DNA of 64,000 bases from Merluccius polli (taxonomy: Eukaryota > Chordata > Actinopteri > Gadiformes > Merlucciidae): NCBI GenBank assembly GCA_030340625.1, contig JAOPHQ010005145.1, positions 164,033 through 228,032 of the forward strand, read 5' to 3'. Below are positions 55,260 through 64,000 of this stretch, piece after piece. Below the pieces are notes generated by a model that was given only the letters and a program-made list of their open reading frames with translations, ran no database searches and was not told the origin of the DNA. Position 1 is the stretch's first letter; each line of letters opens with the position of its first letter. Both the position numbers and the translations under genes were made by a program.

Positions 55260-55293
55260 CATCTGTTAATGCACTATTGCATTAACAGATGTC

Positions 55294-55375
<82 letters not shown>

Positions 55376-55410
55376 CATCTGTTAATGCACTATTGCATTA
55401 ACAGGTTTGA
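55182..55410. repeat. Two TA arrays, each followed by the same hairpin
   Basis: TA runs at 55,182-55,257 and 55,294-55,373. Each is followed by GACATCTGTTAATGCA, a CTAT loop and TGCATTAACAG. The first hairpin (55258-55293) has a perfect 16-bp stem; the second (55374-55404) has a shorter stem. Array and hairpin were duplicated together. Confidence 0.9.
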
Positions 55411-55417
55411 ACCGGAT

Positions 55418-55890
<473 letters not shown>

Positions 55891-58355
55891 TTAGGGACCG
55901 AGCCAGTGAAACTGGAAGGTCCCTATTGAAATTGCTTCGTTTATTCTTATTCTTATTATTAGCGACTTTGTCGGCGATTTGCACCATCTCAACGTAAACA
56001 TTTGACTGTTTTTATTTGGCAAAGTTACCAGGCCTGGTGAAAACTTATATATTCTATGCGTCACGTTCATGTCGCACACTTGAAAGACCACTAGGTGGCG
56101 CTATTTTTGACCAAATTCCGTAACACTCATAACTCCGGCATACTTGGTCGCACATTCATAAACCTTATATCCACACATGCAGGACACATTGCTGCACCTC
56201 CTCATATAGGCCACGCCCACTTCCGCCTACATTTTTTTTTCGCTACAGCGCGAAAACTCGCAAATACTACGTCTACAGGTTCCAACTATGCGCCTTTCTC
56301 TGATTCGCACAAAACTTCACAGGTAGCATCTCCAGACTGTCCCATGAAAAAAAGTAATTGGAAGTATTTTGATATTTCAAAAATTAAGCGCGCTATAAAT
56401 ATTTTTATTTGTGTAAATTTTACGTCAAAAAAGCAAGTGCACCATTTCTCCACTTTCGTATGTTTGTTCGACACCAAACTTTAGTCAATAGTTCCATATA
56501 CCTCCATTAACCATCTAACAAATTTTCAGACCATCGCCACTAGGTGGCGCTCTTTAAAATTAAGAAGTTTATATCTCCACATCGGCAAGTGCGATTTAAA
56601 CGAAACTTGGTACGATGATAGCACATGGCTCCCTGAGGCTTACGTTAAAACGAGAAAAAAATTCCGCCACTAGGTGGCGCTCTAATGTCAGCATAAATCA
56701 CTGTACAAAGACCGTAATAGTTATGAATATGAAATTCACAGGACATGTGTAGACTAGTGCCCGGAGCTCAGGTACCAAAAATCATGTTTGTCGTTGTTGT
56801 AGCGCCCCCTACAGGAATTTTAAAAAGCAGCCCCGACACCCCGTTTCACGGATATTTATAAAACTCGGTAGGCCCATGTAACCGTCCAAGACCTACAAAA
56901 AAGCCTCTTGGACCCATACCCCAAAACCCACCGGAAGTCAGATATTTTCATTTCAATTTTTGACATTTTTCAATTTTCGCCTCCTATTTCAACGAACTCC
57001 TCCCAGAGGATTTGTCGCCTGGGCTTCAAATTTTTTTTATCCGTTCAGGAGGTGGAACTTGAGAAAAGTTGTGCTATTTGCGACTCTACGTAGAAGGGCG
57101 TGGCCGTGGCGGGCCGTCAAAGTAGGCCATATTCAATTCCGTGATCTTTTTTGCAGTTGTATTTGAACAAACTCCTCCCAGGCGAGTTGTCGCTTGGGCT
57201 TCAAAATTCTTCAGTACACTCACAAGATGTTACTTGAGAAAAGTTGTGCTAATTGCGACTCTACATCGAAGGGCGTGGCCGTGGCGTGCCGTCAAAGTTG
57301 GCCATTTTTAATTCAGTTGTATTTTTTTCCCATGTTTGGGAACTAACTCCTCCCAGGGATTTTATTTGTTCTGCTTTAAAATGTGTCAGTACAGTCAGAA
57401 GATGGTGCTGAACAAACATTGTGCTCCTTGCGACTCTACGTCAAAGGGCGTGGCCGTGGCGTGCCGTCAAAGTTGGACATTTTTCATTCAGTGGTATTTT
57501 TTTCCCATGTTTGGGAACTAACTCCTCCCAGGGATTTTATCTGTTCTGCTTTAAAATGTGTCAGTACAGTCAGAAGATGGTGCTGAACAAACGTTGTGCT
57601 ACTTGCGACTGTACGTTGAAGGGCGTGGCCGTGGCGTTCCGTCAAAATTGGTTCTGTGATCTTTTTTTCCAAAGTTTGTGAACAAACTCCCCCCAGGGAA
57701 TTTGTTTGTTCTGCTTCAAAATCCATCAGTACAGTTAGAACATGGTGCTGAACAAACCTTGTGATATTTGCGAATCTACGTCAAAGGGCGTGGCCGTGGC
57801 GTTCCGTCAAAGTTGGTTCTGTGGTCTTTTTTTCCAATGTTTGTGACCAAACTCCCCCCAGAGAATTTGTTTGTTCTGCTTCAAAATCCATCAGTGCAAT
57901 CAGAACATGGTGCTAAACAAAGCTTGTGATATTTGCGACTCTACGTCAAAGGGCGTGTCCGTGGCGTGCCGTCAAAGTTGGCCATTTTGAATTCAGTGGT
58001 CTTTTTATCCAGTGTTTGTGAACAAACTCCCCCCAGGGAATTTGTTTGTTCTGCTTCAAAATCCATCAGTACAGTCAGAAGATGGTGCCGAACAAACATT
58101 GTGCTCTTTGCGACTCTACGTCACAGGGCGTGTCCGTGGCGTATGGTCAAAGTTGGCCACTTTGAATGGAATGTCAAACTGATGCGATTTGTGCCATTCC
58201 CTGACCCTAATGTTAGCTACTACGCGTCTCCCTGTGAACGCCCCGGTCTACCGCACACTGCATGGACCGCGTCGGACGCCAACCTGTCGCGACACTATCC
58301 ACGACACGCCCCGACGGACTCGGCGAGGTCCCGCACACAGCTCCTTGGAGCTTTA
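55891..58355. mobile_element. Dispersed element with internal 170-bp satellite
   Basis: It begins TTAGGGACCGAGCCAGTGAA and ends near AGCTCCTTGGAGCTTTAATT. From about 57,080 to 58,190 it holds about seven tandem units of 165-175 bp, each with GCGACTCTACGTCAAAGGGC, GTGGCCGTGGCG and AACAAACTCC(C/T)CCCAG. The left part has several CACTAGGTGGCGCTCT motifs. I recognise the start as a common fish interspersed repeat; its class is unknown and no transposase is visible. Confidence 0.55.
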
Positions 58356-58612
58356 ATTATTATTATTATTATTTTATTATTATTATTATTATTATTACTA
58401 TAATAATAATAATTATTATTATTATAAAGTAAATAATTATAATAAAAACAATAATTATTATTATTATAAAATACATAATAATAATTATAATTACAATTAT
58501 TCTAAAATAAATTATCATTATTATTATTATTACAAAAATACATGTAATAATAATTATTATTATTACAAAAATAAAATGTATAATAATAATCATAATCATA
58601 TTCATAATAATA
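58354..58612. repeat. ATT/AAT trinucleotide-rich tract
   Basis: Imperfect TTA/ATT repeats on both strands, giving false Ile-rich frames. Confidence 0.9.
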
Positions 58613-58639
58613 ACCACACATTTGCCCCCACCCAAAGCA

Positions 58640-59261
58640 GAAGTGCATCTCTCATCGACGTGTGTCCCAGCAGCCTGCAGCCAATCAGTCAGTTCAATCA
58701 ATCAGTTAAATCAATCAGCCAATCAGTCAGTCACCGCGCGCCACTCGTGCGTCACTGGGCGCGCGTGGCGACTGCCTGCTGCTGCAGCTGGCGCCAGAGC
58801 TGCTGCTGCACCTCCTCTGAGACCCACCTCTACCAGGAGAACCTCTACCAGGGAGGAGAACCGCTCCGAGGGAGGAGAACCTCTACCAGGAGAACCTCTA
58901 CCAGGAGGACCTCTACCAGGAGGAGAACCGCTCCGAGGGAGGAGAACCTCTACCAGGAGGACCTCTACCAGGAGGAGAACCGCTCCGAGGGAGGAGAACC
59001 TCTACCAGGAGGACCTCTACCAGGACGAGAACCTCTACCAGGAGGAGAACCTCTCCGAGGGTGGAGAGCCGCTCCAAGGTTGGTCCACACGAAGCCTTTT
59101 AAAGGTAACTGGACATCGGCTGTGGTCTCCTCCTCCGGAGGCGCGCCGTGGTCAGCGGCTCCTCCGGACCATGCGCCAGGAGACCTCCATGAAGTAACCG
59201 GTGAAACACCGACTTCGGTTCCGACGTCCTGGTTCCGGCTGGGTGTGAGAGACGTGAGGGC
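58640..59261 (+). promoter_or_regulatory. Promoter-proximal and 5' UTR region of the tacr3-like gene
   Basis: 58,681-58,735 has several CCAATCAG/CAATCA boxes in a short tandem context, then GC-rich sequence. From about 58,830 to 59,070 there is a minisatellite of GAACCTCTACCAGGAG and CCGCTCCGAGGGAGGA units. An in-frame stop (59202-59204) precedes the start codon. No clear TATA box; the transcription start is unknown. Confidence 0.45.
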
Positions 59262-59644
59262 ATGGCGGCGGCGGCGGCGGCGGCGGCTCTGAGCGGGTCC
59301 AACATGACGGGGAACCACACCAACCGGTTCGTGCAGCCGGCGTGGCGGGTGGCGCTGTGGTCGCTGGCCTACAGCGCGGTGGTGGCGGTGGCGGTGTGCG
59401 GGAACCTGGTGGTCATGTGGATCATCCTGGCGCACAAACGCATGCGGACGGTCACCAACTACTTCCTGCTGAACCTGGCGTTTTCCGACGCGTCGGTGGC
59501 GGCGTTCAACGCGTCGGTGAACTGCGTGTACGCGGCGCACGGGGACTGGTACTTTGGAGACGCGTACTGCAAGTTCCACAACCTGTTCCCCGTCACGGCC
59601 ATGTTCGCCAGCATCTCCTTCATGACGGCCATCTCCGTTGACAG
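59262..59644 (+). CDS. tacr3: Tachykinin (neurokinin-3-type) receptor, exon 1 of a multi-exon gene
   Basis: 127 codons plus two bases, ending at a strong donor (GACAG|GTAAGC). This is where tachykinin receptor exon 1 normally ends, at the Asp-Arg of the DRY motif. It encodes a short N-terminus with two N-glycosylation sequons (NMT, NHT), helix 1 (WSLAYSAVVAVAVCGNLVVM), AHKRMRTVTNYF, helix 2 with NLAFSDAS, and helix 3 with the conserved extracellular Cys (YCKFHN) up to ISVDR. FVQPAWRVALWSLAY and the SDAS motif favour type 3 over type 1 (AEAS) or type 2. It is a class A G-protein-coupled receptor for neurokinin B/tachykinins, coupling to Gq in the family. Odd: eight Ala after Met, coded by pure GCG repeats, and an N-terminus far shorter than in mammalian TACR3. 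Remaining exons lie beyond the window. Confidence 0.92.
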
Positions 59645-59669
59645 GTAAGCGGTGATCCCAAAACTTCTC

Positions 59670-60730
59670 CATCACCTCATCGTCTCATCCCTTCTCCGTC
59701 ACCTCATCGTCTCATCCCTTCTCCATCATCTCATCATCTCATCCCTTCTCCATCATCTCATCATCTCATCCCTTCTCCATCATCTCCATCTTTACTTCAT
59801 CATCTCATCCCTTCTCCATCATCTCTATCTTTACTCCATCATCTCATCATCTCATCCCTTCTCCATCATCTCATCATCTCATCCCTTCTCCATCATCTCA
59901 TCCCTCCTCCATCATCTCTATCTTTACTCCATCATCTCATCCCTTCTCCATCATCTCATCCATCATCTCATCATCTCTATCTTTACTCCATCATCTCATC
60001 ATCTCATCCCTTCTCCATCATCTCATCATCTCATACATCATCTCATCATCTCATCCCTTCTCCATCATCTCATCATCTCATCCCTCCTCCATCATCTCTA
60101 TCTTTACTCCATCATCTCATCATCTCATCCCTTCTCCATCATCTCTATCTTTACTCCATCATCTCATCCCTTCTCCATCATCTCATCATCTCATCCCTCC
60201 TCCATCATCTCTATCTTTACTCCATCATCTCATCCCTTCTCCATCAGCTCTATCTTTACTCCATCATCTCATCATCCCATCCCTTCTCCATCATCTCATC
60301 ATCTCATCCCTTCTCCATCATCTCATCATCTCATCCCTTCTCCATCATCTCATTATCTCATCCCATCTCCATCATCTCTATCTTTACTCCATCATCTCAT
60401 CCCTTCTCCATCATCTCTATCTTTACTCCATCCCTTCTCCATCATCTCATCATCTCATCCCTCCTCCATCACCTCTATCTTTGCTCCATCATCTCATCCC
60501 TCATCCCTTCTCCATCATCTAATCCCTCCTCCATCATCTCTATCTTTACTCCATCATCTCATCCCTTCTCCATCATCTCATCATCTCATCCCTTCTCCAT
60601 CATCTCATCATCTCATCCCTTCTCCATCATTTCATCCCTTCCCTTCTCCATCATCTCATCCCTTCTCCATCATCTCTATCTTTACTCCATCATCTCATCC
60701 CTTCTCCACCATCTCTCTCTTTACTCTCAC
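59670..60730. repeat. CATCATCTCATCCCTTCTC minisatellite in tacr3 intron 1
   Basis: Irregular tandem mixture of TCATCTCATCCCTTCTCCAT and CATCTCTATCTTTACTCCAT units over about 1 kb, starting 25 bases after the donor. The plus-strand Ser/Ile/His frame through it is an artefact. Confidence 0.95.
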
Positions 60731-60944
60731 ATGCTGCATGTCTCCTATGCAGACAGAGGTTGAAGTCCGGTCTGTAATGGGTGGAGAGAATAAAGAGTGG
60801 AGCTCTGTGTGTCCATCCATGGAGACACATCAGGTGGCCTACAGGGAGAAGGTCTGGATTGGGATCTCCATATGTATTGGATTATGTTCCTCAACTTTCT
60901 CCACGAGTCTCGAGCCTTCAAGTCAGTTTAGGACTTGATTACAA

Positions 60945-61046
<102 letters not shown>

Positions 61047-61107
61047 TTATATAACACTTAACAGGTGGCAAAGTGCTTCAGCAAAGATGCAGAAAAAGGA
61101 GAGACAC

Positions 61108-61890
61108 AAACACGACGCACATCCAAACACGACGCACATCCGAACACAACGCACATTCCAACACGACGCACATTCCAACATGACTCACATCCGAACACGA
61201 CGCACACACAACGCACATCCGAACACAACGCACATCCGAACACAACGCACATTCCAACACGACGCACATTCCAACATGACTCGCATCCGAACACGACGCA
61301 CACACAACGCACATCCGAACACAACGCACATCCGAACACAACGCACCTGCGAACACAACGCACATCCCAACACAACGCACATCCCAACACAACGCTCATC
61401 TGAACACAACGCACATCTAAACACAACGCACATCCGAACACACCGCACATCCCAACACAACGCACATCTAAACACAACATCTAAACACAACGCACATCCG
61501 AACACAACGCACATCTAAACAAAGCGCACATCCAAACACAACACACATCTAAACACAATACACATCCAAACACAACGCACATCCGAACACAACGCACATC
61601 TAAGCACAACACACATCTAAACACAATGCACATTTAAACACAATGCACATCTAAACACAATGCACATCCGAACACACCGCACATCCGAAAACACAACGCA
61701 CATCTAATCACAACGCACATCCGAACACAACGCACATCTGAACACAACGCACATCTAAACGCACATCCGACCACAACACACATCTGAACATAACGCACAT
61801 CCGACCACAACACACATCTGAACACAACGCACATCCGAACACAACGCACATCCGAACACACCACACATCCCAACACAACACAAATCTAAA
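61108..61890. repeat. 17-bp minisatellite CGCACATCCGAACACAA
   Basis: About 45 units (span divided by unit length) with CCGAACAC, CTAAACAC and CCCAACAC variants. Open frames on both strands are repeat artefacts. Confidence 0.93.
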
Positions 61891-62003
61891 CAAATGAAAT
61901 GAAAGGCCATCCTGTATTTAAAAGCCTCAGACTGGTGGAGGGGCGGTTGGTCCAGAACAGTAAAGCTCTCTGCCTTTGGTTTGAGGTTTGGTGCGCCGTA
62001 CGG

Positions 62004-62450
62004 CCAGCAGGTTCCAGCAGGTTTGGCCAGCAGGTTCCAGCAGGTTTGGCCAGCAGGTTCCAGCAGGTTTGGCCAGCAGGTTTGGCCAGCAGGTTCCAGC
62101 AGGTTTGGCCAGCAGGTTCCAGCAGGTTTCAGCAGGTTTGGCCAGCAGGTTTGGCCAGCAGGTTTCAGCAGGTTTGGCCAGCAGGTTTGGCCAGCAGGTT
62201 CCAGCAGGTTTCAGCAGGTTTGGCCAGCAGGTTTCAGCAGGTTTGGCCAGCAGGTTTCAGCATGTTTGGCCAGCAGGTTCCAGCAGGTTTGGCCAGCAGG
62301 TTTCAGCAGGTTTGGCCAGCAGGTTCCAGCAGGTTTCAGCAGGTTTGGCCAGCAGGTTCCAGCAGGTTTCAGCAGGTTTGGCCAGCAGGTTCCAGCAGGT
62401 TTGGCCAGCAGGTTCCAGCATGTTTGGCCAGCAGGTTTCAGCAGGTTTGT
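62004..62450. repeat. Minisatellite of GGCCAGCAGGTTCCAGCAGG units
   Basis: Nested units of about 11-12 bp (CCAGCAGGTTT) alternate between GGCCAGCAGGTT and CCAGCAGGTTT forms and make higher-order 23-34 bp units. It ends at GTTTGTGTTGGACGGCGGC. Confidence 0.93.
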
Positions 62451-62479
62451 GTTGGACGGCGGCTCGCTGAGCGAAGCCA

Positions 62480-63240
62480 TGTAGCGCCTGAAAATCGATC
62501 CTAGTTAATCACATTCACACCAAGTCATGATCTCATTGTGTTGATTTTGGTACGAGATGAAGACGAGCCAGGGCAGCTTGACTCAGGCGAGTGAAGGAAA
62601 TAATGAAGGTGTGGATAATAATATAATAATACGTAATAATAATACGTTAAGTCAGAGCCTGATTAAGATGGTCTGATTTTTGCAAAGTTTCTGAGTTGAA
62701 AGAAACCGGACTGAACCAATTTGTTGAAATAGTGTTCGAATTTCAGTTGAGGGTCAAATATAACAGCGAAAGAGTTTGGTTTGACATTGGGGCCAACCGG
62801 CCGATAAACTGCAAAATGCCATTAGTCATATTTTCAGGGCCGTTAATAAGAAGCTCAGGTTTGTCAGAACAACTGAGGCTGAACATTTACTGATGAATAC
62901 AGATATAAATATGTAGACGAGTGTCGTCCGCGTGACGATGGTTGCATCCAACCAAAGTGACCGATTAACGGCCCAAGGGGAGCATGAACACCGAGAGGAG
63001 AAGAGGATGAAGGATCGCACCCCATGAGGCGATGCGGATGAGGACACACAGTTCGCCATAGAGACCGACAAACATCCATTTGAAAGACGTGACAGAAAAC
63101 CCCTCCAGGGCCCTGAGAGACCGGTCCTGAGAGACCGGTCCTGAGAGACCGGTCCAGGTATTTAGTCTATTAATGAGGACAGGATGATGCATGGTGTCAT
63201 GGGCAGCGCTCAAGTGGAGTCAATCCAAGATGGAGTGGTC
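62480..63240. other. Intron DNA of tacr3; no gene seen
   Basis: No exon resembling the second tachykinin receptor exon (expected to start with the Tyr of DRY and TM4 sequence) was found. A three-unit GAGAGACCGGTCCT repeat lies at 63,113-63,155. Confidence 0.5.
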
Positions 63241-63264
63241 CCCCTGAGCGTGCATGAGGAGTCC

Positions 63265-63730
63265 TTTAAAGGACCTCTTTAAAGGAGGTGGACCTCTTTA
63301 GAGGAGGTGGACCTCTTTAGAGGATGTGGACCTCTTTAAAGGAGGTGGACCTCTTTAGAGGATGGGGACCTCTTTAGAGGATGTGGACCTCTTTAAAGGA
63401 GGTGGACCTCTTTAGAGGATGGGGACCTCTTTAGAGGATGGGGACCTCTTTAGAGGATGTGGACCTCTTTAAAGGAGGTGGACCTCTTTAGAGGATGGGG
63501 ACCTCTTTAGAGGATGTGGACCTCTTTAGAGGATGTGGACCTCTTTAGAGGATGTGGACCTCTTTAAAGGAGGTGGACCTCTTTAGAGGATGGGGACCTC
63601 TTTAAAGGAGGTGGACCTCTTTAGAGGATGTGGACCTCTTTAGAGGATGTGGACCTCTTTAGAGGATGTGGACCTCTTTAAAGGAGGTGGACCTCTTTAG
63701 AGGAGGTGGACCTCTTTAGAGGATGTGGAG
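63265..63730. repeat. 21-bp minisatellite GGACCTCTTTAGAGGATGT
   Basis: About 22 units with TTTAGAGGATG, TTTAAAGGAGG and GGGGACC variants. Each unit contains the short palindrome CCTCTTTAGAGG or CCTCTTTAAAGG, so single strands can fold repeatedly. Confidence 0.95.
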
Positions 63731-64000
63731 GGTGAAAGACCAAGTCGGCTGTGATCCGGTCTCTGTGATCTGGGGCGGTGATGTTTAAACACTTTATTTA
63801 AAACACGACTAGATGAATCACATCCCTACCAGATACGTTAGACCAGGAGGACACCAGGAGGACCAGGTACCAGGAGGACCGGGTACCAGGAGGACCGGGA
63901 AGCCAGTCTGAACCGGTTCTGTTGATTTTGTTGACGAAAAATGTATAAATATATTTTTCAATGTTCAGCTGAGGAGGCAGAATGGGGGGGAGGGGGGGGG
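63731..64000. other. No gene seen at right edge
   Basis: Intron sequence with a short ACCAGGAGGACC tandem repeat (63,843-63,900) and terminal G-runs. Confidence 0.5.

Noticed and set aside
59652..60938. 428-codon plus-strand frame rich in Ser, Ile, His and Pro
   Set aside because: It is a translation of the CATCATCTCATCCC minisatellite right after the tacr3 exon 1 donor.
61058..62504. Several overlapping frames on both strands (NTTHIRTQRT, CVVFGCALC and QQVWPAGSSRF types)
   Set aside because: Artefacts of the 17-bp and GGCCAGCAGGTT minisatellites.

Overview
This is a stretch of vertebrate nuclear DNA, almost certainly from a ray-finned (teleost) fish. The evidence is GT-AG introns with Ig-domain exons in phase 1, dense hAT, Harbinger, Tc1 and LINE copies, long CA, TA and minisatellite arrays, and a tachykinin-receptor first exon. 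There are no operons, CRISPR arrays or prokaryotic genes, and no virus was recognised.

Layout. Positions 1 to 51,220 hold a head-to-tail, plus-strand cluster of at least five related genes for CD22/Siglec-like, Ig-superfamily type I membrane receptors. I call them copy 0 (last three exons only, 5-1029), copy A (3762-9623), copy B (11893-19817), copy C (22264-30994), a fused pseudogene fragment E (43522-43909) and copy D (44525-51014). Intergenic DNA is duplicated along with the genes. The copies are full of insertions, many datable because a sister copy keeps the empty site. Positions 31,794-43,440 are mostly mobile DNA: a hAT with nested elements, a decayed transposase, an intact Tc1/mariner-type element inside one half of a 2.6 kb tandem duplication, and minisatellites. 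Positions 51,220-58,640 are intergenic, with microsatellites and a satellite-bearing dispersed element. From 59,262 on lies exon 1 of a neurokinin-3-type receptor gene (tacr3-like); the rest of the window is its first intron, largely tandem repeats.

How the receptors work. The plan is signal peptide, V-set domain, C2 domain, second V-set plus C2 pair, one to three further C2 domains, one transmembrane helix, and a tail with ITIM-type tyrosine motifs (LHYxSI, VLYSLV) and YENV/YDNV sites. By family knowledge this is an inhibitory sialic-acid-sensing receptor of B or myeloid cells. The copies differ at the residues that matter. The F-strand Arg at the sialic-acid-binding position is kept in B and C but is Met in A and D. 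The distal ITIM is intact only in copy 0, cut off by a frameshift in A and B, altered in C and out of frame in D. C has frameshifts in two adjacent domain exons whose joint skipping would restore the frame and give the architecture D has. This looks like a rapidly diversifying receptor array (birth and death, gene conversion, tail remodelling).

Limits. All splice sites were placed by eye from consensus, phase and comparison between copies. No transcript or database search was possible.
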